Source of the DNA: an uncultured Actinomycetes bacterium
GTDB taxonomy: Bacteria > Actinomycetota > Acidimicrobiia > Acidimicrobiales > RAAP-2
Assembly: GCA_903826715.1 (NCBI GenBank)
Contig: CAIKFN010000119.1
Coordinates: 1-13,296 of the forward strand
Length of the DNA: 13,296 nucleotides
Direction: 5' to 3'
Below the pieces are notes generated by a model that was not told the origin of the DNA, ran no database searches, and worked only from the letters and a program-made list of their open reading frames with translations. Below are positions 1-6,709 of the stretch, piece after piece. Every line of letters starts with the position of its first letter. Positions within the stretch are counted from its first letter, which is position 1. The translations under genes and the position numbers were made by a program.

Positions 1-469
1 CGAAATTCACCGTATTACCAAAGAGACTCTCGAAAAGCTAAAGGCTGAGTGGACTGAACTCACCACGGTTGGACGCACCGAAAATGCACGAGTTATTGAA
101 GCCGCACGACTACTGGGCGACCTTTCTGAAAATGGGGACTACCACGCCGCTAAGGATCACCAGGGAAAGATGGAAGCGCGCATTCGACAAATTGACCAAG
201 TAATCAGAAACCATGAGCTCGTTGAGCGTGACGAAAATGCTGGAACAGTGCAGTACGCGTCAATTGTTCAAATTGTTTACGAAGGTGATGCAGACGACGA
301 CTTCCAAGAATTCTTTATTGGTTCAATTGAAGAAAAGCCCGAAGGCGTACTTGTTGCATCGCCCACTTCTCCGCTCGGATCTTCACTGCTTCAAAAGGCA
401 ATTGGTGAACTTGTTGAATACGAAGCACCATCGGGGATTCTTCGCATCAAGATTGTAGGATTACGTTAA
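1..469 (+). CDS. greA: Transcription elongation factor GreA (5' end outside window)
   Basis: GreA binds the RNA polymerase secondary channel and stimulates cleavage of the 3' end of backtracked transcripts. The reading frame is open from base 2, and 155 residues are visible of a family length of about 155-165, so only a few N-terminal residues are missing. The first 75 or so residues form the expected charged coiled coil. Its tip carries the motif GDLSENGDYHAA, with the two acidic residues that hold the catalytic magnesium (visible Asp40 and Glu43). The rest matches the C-terminal globular FKBP-like domain, with the typical stretch SPLGSSLLQKAIGE. The stop TAA shares its last A with the leuC ATG, so greA looks like the first visible gene of a greA-leuC-leuD operon. 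The gene looks intact and ordinary; identification is by motif recognition. Confidence 0.95.
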   Translation, partial: EIHRITKETLEKLKAEWTELTTVGRTENARVIEAARLLGDLSENGDYHAAKDHQGKMEARIRQIDQVIRNHELVERDENAGTVQYASIVQIVYEGDADDDFQEFFIGSIEEKPEGVLVASPTSPLGSSLLQKAIGELVEYEAPSGILRIKIVGLR

Positions 470-1875
470 TGACTAAGCAAACTCTTTATGAAAAAATTTG
501 GGATGATCACGTTATTGCAACTCCCGAAGGTGAATCAACAATCATCTACATTGACCTTCACCTTGTACATGAAGTAACAAGCCCTCAAGCGTTCGATGGA
601 TTGCGACTCAACAACCGCAAAGTTCGTCGCCCTGACCGCACGCTCGCAACAGCGGACCACAACGTTCCATCAGATCCTCTATCGACCCCAGTGAATGACC
701 CAATTTCACGTCGCCAGCTCGAAGCACTCGATGAGAACTGTGCCGAGTTTGGTATTACCCTTTTTCCTCGTGGGCATGAGAACCAAGGAATTGTTCACGT
801 TATAGGACCAGAGCTCGGTGTCACAAAGCCCGGAATGACAATTGTGTGCGGTGACTCACACACCTCAACGCACGGAGCTTTCGCTTCACTCGCATTCGGA
901 ATCGGAACGAGCGAAGTTGAACACGTTCTAGCTACTCAAACGCTGCCCCAGCAGAAAGCTCAAACGATGTCCGTCACCATTGACGGAATAGTTGGACCTG
1001 GCGTTACCGCCAAGGACATTGTTCTAAAGATTGTTAACACACTCGGCACTGGTGGCGGAGCTGGGTACGTCATTGAATATCGAGGCGAAGCAATTCGCGC
1101 GCTTTCAATGGAAGGACGCATGACCGTTTGTAACATGTCAATTGAGGCTGGAGCTCGGGCCGGGCTCATTGGGGCCGACGAAACAACAATTGAATATCTT
1201 CGTGGCCGCGCTGGGGTCCCAGATGGCGCTGAGTTCGAGAAACTTGCTGAATACTGGCGAACACTGAGAACTGACGATGACGCCACGTTTGACAAGGAAG
1301 TTGTTATCAAGGCTTCAGAAATTGTTCCTTTCGTTACCTGGGGAACAAATCCTGCTCAAGTTATAGCCCTTGATGGCGTTGTTCCATCGCCAGATGACTA
1401 CCAAGATGCAGATTCCAAGAATGCCACAGCTCGTTCACTTGAATACATGGGTCTTACACCAGGAACTCCTATGAAGGAAGTCCAAGTAGACGTGGTCTTC
1501 ATTGGCTCTTGCACCAACTCACGAATTGAAGACCTGCGCAGTGCTGCAGTTGTGGCACAAGGCAACAAAGTCGCCAGCACCGTACGTGCACTTGTGGTTC
1601 CTGGATCTCACCGTGTGAAAAAACAGGCTGAGGCTGAAGGTCTCGACCAGATTTTCTTAGACGCCGGATTTGAGTGGCGTGAACCAAGCTGTTCAATGTG
1701 CCTTGGAATGAACCCAGATCAGTTGACGCCAGGACAGCGCAGCGCATCAACGTCAAATCGAAACTTCGAAGGTCGACAGGGGCGTGGCGGAAGAACTCAC
1801 CTCGTTTCTCCTGGCGTCGCTGCCGCCTCAGCCATCAAGGGGCGTTTCGCCACTCCAGATGAGGTCACACTATGA
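469..1875 (+). CDS. leuC: 3-isopropylmalate dehydratase large subunit
   Basis: With LeuD this cytoplasmic iron-sulfur enzyme isomerises 2-isopropylmalate to 3-isopropylmalate in leucine biosynthesis. The protein has 468 residues, the normal length. The aconitase-family cysteines that ligate the 4Fe-4S cluster are visible as Cys348 (in IGSCTNSR) and Cys408/Cys411 (in EPSCSMCLGMNPD). Other family signatures are the N-terminal LYEKIWDDH, the segment CGDSHTSTHGAFASLAFGIG near residues 127-146, and a C-terminal region ending in GRTHLVSPGVAAASA. The ATG overlaps the greA stop by one base and has only a weak upstream AGGA, so its translation is probably coupled to greA. Its TGA stop overlaps the leuD ATG (ATGA), the usual coupling for subunits needed in equal amount. 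No key residue is missing. Confidence 0.98.
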   Translation: MTKQTLYEKIWDDHVIATPEGESTIIYIDLHLVHEVTSPQAFDGLRLNNRKVRRPDRTLATADHNVPSDPLSTPVNDPISRRQLEALDENCAEFGITLFPRGHENQGIVHVIGPELGVTKPGMTIVCGDSHTSTHGAFASLAFGIGTSEVEHVLATQTLPQQKAQTMSVTIDGIVGPGVTAKDIVLKIVNTLGTGGGAGYVIEYRGEAIRALSMEGRMTVCNMSIEAGARAGLIGADETTIEYLRGRAGVPDGAEFEKLAEYWRTLRTDDDATFDKEVVIKASEIVPFVTWGTNPAQVIALDGVVPSPDDYQDADSKNATARSLEYMGLTPGTPMKEVQVDVVFIGSCTNSRIEDLRSAAVVAQGNKVASTVRALVVPGSHRVKKQAEAEGLDQIFLDAGFEWREPSCSMCLGMNPDQLTPGQRSASTSNRNFEGRQGRGGRTHLVSPGVAAASAIKGRFATPDEVTL

Positions 1876-2492
1876 AGTCCATTCGTATTCTCCAAGGTCG
1901 AGCAGTTCCATTAGAGCTTTCAGACGTTGACACCGATCAAATTATTCCTTCTGACTGGCTTAAGCGAGTTGAGCGCACTGGATTCGGTCGAGGGCTCTTT
2001 AGTGAATGGCGTGACAGTCCTGAGTTTGTTCTGAATCAAGAGCAGTACCAAGGAGCAACAATCTTGTTAGCTGGTCCAAGGTTTGGAACTGGATCTTCCC
2101 GCGAGCACGCAGTATGGGCACTGATGGACTATGGATTTGACGCAATCATTGCTCCATCGTTTGGTGACATCTTTAAAAACAACTCTTCAAAACAGGGACT
2201 CGTCATTGTCGAGCTACCAAATGCTGACGTTGAAGAACTAAGTAAATTAGTTAAGGCTAACCCTGCGCTTCAAATAACTGTCGACGTTGAGCGACGAACT
2301 GTTGAAGTTGCTGAACTGAGCTGGGAGCGATCATTCCCACTCGACGCAATGACTCGTGAGCGACTATTAAACGGTTGGGACGACATTGGAATTACTCTTC
2401 GCCGCGATGCTGAAATCACAACGTACGAGAAAACGTCACACTCACCAACGCTGAACGGCATTTTTGATGCCAGTGGACATTCGGCTCGCTAA
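1872..2492 (+). CDS. leuD: 3-isopropylmalate dehydratase small subunit
   Basis: This is the small (swivel-domain) subunit that completes the LeuCD isopropylmalate isomerase. It has 206 residues, normal for the family. Visible signatures are the N-terminal DVDTDQIIPSDWLKR (about residues 18-32), the substrate-loop motif GTGSSREHA (residues 72-80), and IIAPSFGDIFKNNSSKQG, which is also typical. The start overlaps the leuC stop by four bases. The stop codon (2490-2492) overlaps the stop of the oppositely oriented PQ-loop gene, leaving no room for a conventional terminator between them. The tail after about residue 195 is variable in the family and shows no recognised motif. Confidence 0.97.
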   Translation: MKSIRILQGRAVPLELSDVDTDQIIPSDWLKRVERTGFGRGLFSEWRDSPEFVLNQEQYQGATILLAGPRFGTGSSREHAVWALMDYGFDAIIAPSFGDIFKNNSSKQGLVIVELPNADVEELSKLVKANPALQITVDVERRTVEVAELSWERSFPLDAMTRERLLNGWDDIGITLRRDAEITTYEKTSHSPTLNGIFDASGHSAR

Positions 2493-3097
2493 AGAACTAC
2501 TGGGTGCTCCATGGCCCACTGGCGTTGACGGCGAAACGCCAAATAAGCAATGAACAAACTAAGCAGAACCGCAATTAGGTTGACAATGAATCCTGAGGTG
2601 TCGTGTTGCAAAACAAAATACACACACCACAGACTGTTGCACGCACTCCCCCAAAGCCACGAAGGAACTGAAACACCCTGCACATCTTTTTCGCGAATGC
2701 ATTCTCTGATTTGAGGGATTCGGTTGATCACTGAAACCAAGCCAATTCCGAGAACTCCAATTTTCCAGCCCCAGATGAACGTAGGTAGCCAGCACGTTAT
2801 AAAGAGCAAAAGTCCTGTTGCCAAAATACGCTTAATGTTTTTTCTAGGGTCCAGTTGAAGAACAACACCAATTTGAAGCGGCAACGTGACAACGGCACCT
2901 ATCCATACTTCAATACCGTGAAGTGCCAAGCCGTAGGCAATCCAGTAAAAATTTATCCATGTAAATATTGACCACGTATCAATAGCAATCCCATGGGTAC
3001 TTACTTTTATGGCCCTATGCAGTTGTTGATATGTCGGAAGAAGTCCAACCACTATTCCTGACCATCCAAATGCTGCCGCGACAGTCGATGTGCTCAC
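2489..3097 (-). CDS. SWEET-like PQ-loop membrane protein, copy 1
   Basis: This is an integral membrane protein of 202 residues with two PQ-loop/MtN3-like repeats. By eye it has seven hydrophobic helices in a 3-1-3 arrangement: a first repeat (about residues 8-80, with FYWIAYG at 50-56), a linker helix (about 92-110), and a second repeat (about 113-188, with NRIPQI at 125-130 and a Trp at 147). This is the layout of eukaryotic SWEET sugar facilitators; most characterised bacterial relatives (SemiSWEETs) carry one repeat of about 90 residues. The substrate cannot be read from sequence. It lies 34 bases downstream of its paralogue and is probably cotranscribed with leuA. The GTG start has no Shine-Dalgarno at normal distance; GAGGTAA at 3120-3126 is 22 bases away but only 7 bases from an in-frame ATT at 3110-3112. 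Confidence 0.85.
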   Translation of the reverse strand: MSTSTVAAAFGWSGIVVGLLPTYQQLHRAIKVSTHGIAIDTWSIFTWINFYWIAYGLALHGIEVWIGAVVTLPLQIGVVLQLDPRKNIKRILATGLLLFITCWLPTFIWGWKIGVLGIGLVSVINRIPQIRECIREKDVQGVSVPSWLWGSACNSLWCVYFVLQHDTSGFIVNLIAVLLSLFIAYLAFRRQRQWAMEHPVVL

Positions 3098-3131
3098 CGC
3101 ATTGACACTAATACAGCGGTTACCTCAATTA

Positions 3132-3746
3132 TTAAGTAGCAGCAATCAACTTCTCTTCAGCTGCCACTTGATGGTGACGCCAAATAGTAAGCGACATAAT
3201 AAGTACATTCACAATCCCAGCGCCGAGTGTTGCAAAGAAAGCAGCCCACATGCGTTCGTTCGTGTAATACATGGTCCATAAAAGTGATCCGAATGATCCA
3301 ATTGCCCATGAAGAAGCCGAGACACCAAGCACGTGTTTAACACGTATCAACTCAATAAGTTGGGGCATCCTATTTATAACCATGGCAATTCCGGTGCCGT
3401 AAACACCCGCACTCCACCCCCATGACATTGCAGGAATCCACGCACATACGAAGATAAAAGCTCCGGTTCCAATTAAGGTTTTTAAATGCTTCATCGGTGA
3501 CAGATGTGAAATAACGAGCAGTTGAAATGGGAACACAATCAGACTTCCCATAATTACCACCCACGAGTGGATCGCGATTCCATAAGCAATCCAGTAAATA
3601 CACATGTAAGCAAACATCATCCACGTTGCTTGAGATATCCCTTCAACGCCGTCTTTAAGAACTCGTCGGTACTGGACAACAGTCCCTGGCAGTCCAAGAA
3701 ATGCGCCAATCCAACCAATTATTGTGAAGATTGAGTGTGAAGACAC
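3132..3746 (-). CDS. SWEET-like PQ-loop membrane protein, copy 2
   Basis: This 204-residue integral membrane protein is a paralogue of the neighbouring downstream gene. The two align without gaps over nearly their whole length, with roughly 37% identity by my own eye count. Shared fixed points are GW at 11-12, TW at 41-42, YWIAYG at 51-56, WGW at 109-111, the NR-PQ motif at 125-129 and W at 147. Seven hydrophobic segments in a 3-1-3 pattern are visible, again the SWEET layout rather than the single-repeat SemiSWEET. The GTG start is immediately preceded by an in-frame TAA, so it cannot extend further upstream. It begins 25 bases after the leuA stop, pointing to a leuA-linked transcript. Its role is unknown; uptake or export of a small metabolite is the reasonable guess. 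The Shine-Dalgarno is poor. Confidence 0.85.
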   Translation of the reverse strand: MSSHSIFTIIGWIGAFLGLPGTVVQYRRVLKDGVEGISQATWMMFAYMCIYWIAYGIAIHSWVVIMGSLIVFPFQLLVISHLSPMKHLKTLIGTGAFIFVCAWIPAMSWGWSAGVYGTGIAMVINRMPQLIELIRVKHVLGVSASSWAIGSFGSLLWTMYYTNERMWAAFFATLGAGIVNVLIMSLTIWRHHQVAAEEKLIAAT

Positions 3747-3771
3747 TTACCAAGGTTACAGAGAGTTTTAA

Positions 3772-5445
3772 CTAACGACGGCGATTTGCGGCAGAAATTA
3801 CTGCTTCAAGTGACGCATCAAGAATTGAAGAACTCATTCCAACGCCCCACCACGTGTTGCCTTCAGCATCTTCTGCTTCTACGTAGGCAACCGCTGAGGC
3901 TTGCGAACCTGCGGTAAGTGCGTGTTCGTGGTAGTCGCGAACTTTGAAGTTCACATCTACCTCATCACGCAGACCAGCCATCATTGCGTCAATTGGACCA
4001 TTTCCTTCACCCTTAATGGTGATGTGATTACCGTTTACAAGTACTTGAGCGAAAATACGTGTGTTGTGTTTATCAGCAGTCACTTCACTTGAGATGAGTT
4101 GCAGTGTTGGGTTTTCTGGAAGATACGTTGTTGTAAAGACGTTCCAGATGTCAGCAGGAGAAATTTCTTTGCCGGTCTTTTCCGTAACTTCTTGAACACG
4201 CTTAGAGAACTCCACTTGCATGGCGCGTGGAAGGTCAAGTCCATGCTCTGAATCGAGCAAGTACGCAACTCCACCCTTTCCAGACTGGCTATTTACACGA
4301 ATGATTGCTTCATACGTGCGCCCAGTGTGCTTAGGGTCAATTGGAAGATACGGTACTTCCCAGAATTCATAGGAATCACCAATAACGGCCATTCCCTTTT
4401 TGATGGCATCTTGGTGTGATCCAGAAAATGCGGTGTACACAAGTTCGCCAACATAAGGGTGGCGCATGTGAACTGGAAGGCGGTTCGCATACTCAGCTAC
4501 ATGACGAGCTTTGTCAATGTCTCTGATGTCAAGTTCTGGGTCAACGCCTTGGGAGAACAAGTTAAGCGCAAGGTTGACAATGTCAACATTGCCAGTTCGC
4601 TCTCCGTTACCAAACAGCGTTCCTTCAACTCGGTCGGCTCCTGCGAGCACACCAAGTTCTGCAGCAGCGACGCCAGTTCCACGATCGTTGTGTGGGTGCA
4701 GCGAAAGAATCACGCTCTCACGGTTCTTCACGTTGCGAAGAAACCACTCAATGGAGTCGGCATAGAGATTAGGTGTGTACATCTCAACGGTTGCCGGCAA
4801 GTTGAGGATAATTGGATCTTCAGCTGTTGGCTTGATGACATCAATAACTGCGTTACATACTTCGAGCGCATACTCAAGTTCTGTGCCGGTGTAGCTCTCT
4901 GGCGAGTATTCGTAGCGAAACTGTGTCTTTGGAGAAGTGGCTTCGAGCGTCAAGCAGTACGAGGCGGCATCAGTTGCAATTTTCTTAATGCCATCTTTAT
5001 CGAGACCGAATACCACTCGACGCTGCAATGTTGATGTTGAGTTGTAGAAGTGAATAATTACCTTCTTCGCATCCTTAACCGATTCGTAGGTGCGAGCAAT
5101 CAGTTCCTCACGACACTGCGTGAGCACTTGAATCGTCACGTCGTCAGGAATCAGGTCGTTCTCGATGATGTGTCGAACGAAATCAAAATCGGGCTGACTC
5201 GCCGATGGGAAACCAACTTCAATTTCTTTAAAGCCCATTGCAACGAGCTGGGCAAACATTGCGTTCTTACGTTCAAGGTCCATTGGATCAATGAGTGCCT
5301 GGTTGCCATCGCGAAGGTCAACGCTCGACCAAAGCGGTGCTTTGGTGAGGTGCTTGTTTGGCCAGGTGCGGTCTGGAAGGTCAACTGGAATGGTGGCTCG
5401 GTACTTCTGCCACGCCATGGGAGATGGCTTCTGAGGGTTTTTCAT
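3772..5445 (-). CDS. leuA: 2-isopropylmalate synthase
   Basis: LeuA condenses acetyl-CoA with 2-ketoisovalerate, the committed step of leucine synthesis. Visible in order (numbered from the ATG at 5454, the longer form) are the TIM-barrel N-terminus with LRDGNQAL and metal ligand Asp49, the catalytic HxH metal site LHPHNDRG (His253, His255), GNGERTGN (282-289), SGSHQDAIKKG, and a C-terminal leucine-binding regulatory domain from about 430 to 555. The architecture and the start motif MAWQKYRA resemble actinobacterial LeuA; at 557-560 residues it is shorter at the N-terminus than the mycobacterial enzyme. I chose ATG 5443-5445 because GAGAAGGG lies nine bases before it; for the ATG at 5452-5454 the same purines abut the codon. 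The leader is too short for an attenuator, so control is probably feedback inhibition through the C-terminal domain. Confidence 0.95.
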   Translation of the reverse strand: MKNPQKPSPMAWQKYRATIPVDLPDRTWPNKHLTKAPLWSSVDLRDGNQALIDPMDLERKNAMFAQLVAMGFKEIEVGFPSASQPDFDFVRHIIENDLIPDDVTIQVLTQCREELIARTYESVKDAKKVIIHFYNSTSTLQRRVVFGLDKDGIKKIATDAASYCLTLEATSPKTQFRYEYSPESYTGTELEYALEVCNAVIDVIKPTAEDPIILNLPATVEMYTPNLYADSIEWFLRNVKNRESVILSLHPHNDRGTGVAAAELGVLAGADRVEGTLFGNGERTGNVDIVNLALNLFSQGVDPELDIRDIDKARHVAEYANRLPVHMRHPYVGELVYTAFSGSHQDAIKKGMAVIGDSYEFWEVPYLPIDPKHTGRTYEAIIRVNSQSGKGGVAYLLDSEHGLDLPRAMQVEFSKRVQEVTEKTGKEISPADIWNVFTTTYLPENPTLQLISSEVTADKHNTRIFAQVLVNGNHITIKGEGNGPIDAMMAGLRDEVDVNFKVRDYHEHALTAGSQASAVAYVEAEDAEGNTWWGVGMSSSILDASLEAVISAANRRR

Positions 5446-5454
5446 AGTCACCAT

Positions 5455-5462
5455 CCCTTCTC
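5455..5462 (-). promoter_or_regulatory. Ribosome binding site of leuA
   Basis: On the minus strand the bases read GAGAAGGG. They lie nine bases before the ATG at 5443-5445, a normal Shine-Dalgarno distance, but directly touch the upstream in-frame ATG at 5452-5454. This decides for the shorter leuA start. Confidence 0.6.
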
Positions 5463-5479
5463 ATGTAATTACTATGACA

Positions 5480-5485
5480 ATTCTA
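5480..5485 (-). promoter_or_regulatory. Possible -10 box of leuA
   Basis: The minus strand reads TAGAAT, one base from the TATAAT consensus, preceded by a G-rich spacer. A transcript starting about seven bases downstream would have a leader near 28 bases to the preferred ATG, consistent with the ribosome binding site seen there. No convincing -35 box is visible, so the call rests on the -10 and its position alone. Confidence 0.35.
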
Positions 5486-5533
5486 CCCCCTCCCCGAAAA
5501 GGACTTATTGCAGGGGCGCTAACCTGACTATCC

Positions 5534-5677
5534 ATGAAGGCGCTTCTCAAATTGGCATTTTTAGTTCTGCTCGGCTCAGCCGTTGCGGGAGTAGTCATGA
5601 TTACTAAGCGACCATCTGTAAATCGCCCGGTTTCTTACGACTCTTGGCCTGAAGTACCTCGCAAAACAGAGCAGTAA
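5534..5677 (+). CDS. Small single-helix membrane protein (47 aa)
   Basis: This short open frame encodes 47 residues. It begins MKALLKLAFLVLLGSAVAGV, so residues 4-22 form one hydrophobic helix with lysines before it and KR just after it. A polar tail containing SYDSWPEVP follows. The lysine-rich start, single helix and short tail look like a real small membrane protein rather than chance coding, and it fills the gap between leuA and the aldo/keto reductase with its stop 20 bases before the latter's ATG. I see no Shine-Dalgarno; a TAACCT at 5520-5525 could be a -10 box for a leaderless transcript. The tail recalls small actinobacterial membrane proteins with a conserved DxW-type end, but I cannot assign a family. 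The helix could instead be an uncleaved signal anchor; no lipobox cysteine is present. Confidence 0.55.
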   Translation: MKALLKLAFLVLLGSAVAGVVMITKRPSVNRPVSYDSWPEVPRKTEQ

Positions 5678-5685
5678 TTCTACAT

Positions 5686-5691
5686 AAGGAG
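5686..5691 (+). promoter_or_regulatory. Ribosome binding site of the aldo/keto reductase
   Basis: AAGGAG lies six bases before the ATG at 5698 and is the best Shine-Dalgarno sequence in the window. It fixes the start of this gene. Confidence 0.75.
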
Positions 5692-5697
5692 AACAAA

Positions 5698-6699
5698 ATG
5701 GCACAGATGGAATATCGCAGACTAGGACGATCAGGACTGAAAGTCAGTCTTCTCAGTTTTGGTAGTTGGGTAACGTTCGGGAAAAAATCACAGCTCGAAA
5801 CTGCAAAAGACGCAGCTGAGTGTTTACAGGCTGCCAAAGACGCTGGGGTTAACTTCTTCGACAACGCAGAAGGTTACGAATCAGGTAATTCAGAAAAAGT
5901 TATGGGACAAGCATTCCGCGACCTTGGATGGAAGCGCAATGAATACGTAGTTTCTTCAAAGTTCTTCTGGGGCATTGACCAAAAAGTTCCGAACATGGGA
6001 TACACCCTTAACCGCAAATACTTAAGTCAAGCAATTGACGGGTCACTTGAGCGTTTCGGGCTCGACTTCCTTGACCTTGTTTTCTGTCACCGACCTGACA
6101 AGAACACGCCAATCGAAGAGACCGTTTGGGCCATGAGCGACATGATCTCTCAGGGCAAGGCTCTCTACTGGGGAACAAGTGAGTGGAGTGCGGACGAAAT
6201 TCGTGCCGCGTACGACATTGCAGACAAGCACCACTTGCACAAACCAGTCATGGAACAACCGCAGTACAACATTCTTCACCGTGGAACTATTGAAGATGAG
6301 TACCGTCGTCTCTACGAAGACATTGGACTTGGAACAACTATCTGGTCACCTCTCTCATCTGGACTCCTCACCGGAAAGTACCTCAACGGAGCACCTGCGG
6401 GGTCACGCGCAACGCTTCCTGGTTACGAATGGTTGAAGGACCGCCTCACTGACGAGAAGCAGAACAAGAAGGTTGCTGAACTAAAAGTTGTTGCTGACGA
6501 CCTTGGAGTTTCTCTCACCCAGCTTTCACTTGCTTGGTGCGCGAAGAACCCGAATGTTTCAACCGTGATTACAGGAGCATCAAGTGCTGCACAAGTTCGA
6601 GAGAACATGACTGCGCTTGACGTACTGCCAATGCTGACCCCAGAAGTTATGTCTCGCATTGACGCAATCAGCCCAGTGAGATTTAACCGCGACTTCTAA
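5698..6699 (+). CDS. Aldo/keto reductase, Kv-channel beta-subunit type
   Basis: This 333-residue cytoplasmic NADPH-dependent oxidoreductase has the TIM-barrel aldo/keto reductase fold. The catalytic tetrad is visible: Asp55 and Tyr60 in FFDNAEGY, Lys88 in SSKFFWG, and His131 in CHRPDKNTP. It strongly resembles AKR6 proteins, the beta subunits of voltage-gated potassium channels and their bacterial relatives: YRRLGRSGLKVS, SWVTFG, KFFWG, ALYWGTSEWS, WSPLSSGLLTGKY and GYEWLKDR all follow that pattern. The physiological substrate is unknown; bacterial members reduce aldehydes such as methylglyoxal. The start is secured by AAGGAG at 5686-5691, six bases before the ATG. It is 20 bases downstream of the small membrane protein and probably shares its transcript, which ends at the hairpin at 6714-6750. 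No potassium-channel gene is in the window. Confidence 0.93.
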   Translation: MAQMEYRRLGRSGLKVSLLSFGSWVTFGKKSQLETAKDAAECLQAAKDAGVNFFDNAEGYESGNSEKVMGQAFRDLGWKRNEYVVSSKFFWGIDQKVPNMGYTLNRKYLSQAIDGSLERFGLDFLDLVFCHRPDKNTPIEETVWAMSDMISQGKALYWGTSEWSADEIRAAYDIADKHHLHKPVMEQPQYNILHRGTIEDEYRRLYEDIGLGTTIWSPLSSGLLTGKYLNGAPAGSRATLPGYEWLKDRLTDEKQNKKVAELKVVADDLGVSLTQLSLAWCAKNPNVSTVITGASSAAQVRENMTALDVLPMLTPEVMSRIDAISPVRFNRDF

Positions 6700-6709
6700 G
6701 TCAAGTATT

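Noticed and set aside
960..1310. A 116-codon open frame on the - strand opposite leuC.
   Set aside because: It is low-complexity (Ser, Pro, Ala rich) antisense of a conserved enzyme, with no ribosome site or recognisable domain.
2521..2540. A GGCGTT/AACGCC inverted repeat considered as a terminator for leuD.
   Set aside because: The stem is only six pairs with an eight-base loop, has no T-tract on either side, and lies within coding sequence; chance is likely.
4459..5034. A 191-codon open frame on the + strand opposite leuA.
   Set aside because: It lies wholly antisense to a clear leuA gene with intact catalytic motifs. The peptide is cysteine- and valine-rich, with no recognisable domain and no ribosome site.
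5455..5533. Searched for a leucine leader peptide, T-box or other attenuator upstream of leuA.
   Set aside because: The space is about 80 bases shared with a divergent gene. It holds no run of Leu codons, T-box sequence or terminator/antiterminator pair.
5050..5607. A 185-codon open frame on the + strand, opposite the start of leuA and overlapping the small membrane protein in another frame.
   Set aside because: Most of it is antisense to the leuA N-terminus. It resembles no family, and the 47-residue frame is the better coding candidate for its 3' part.
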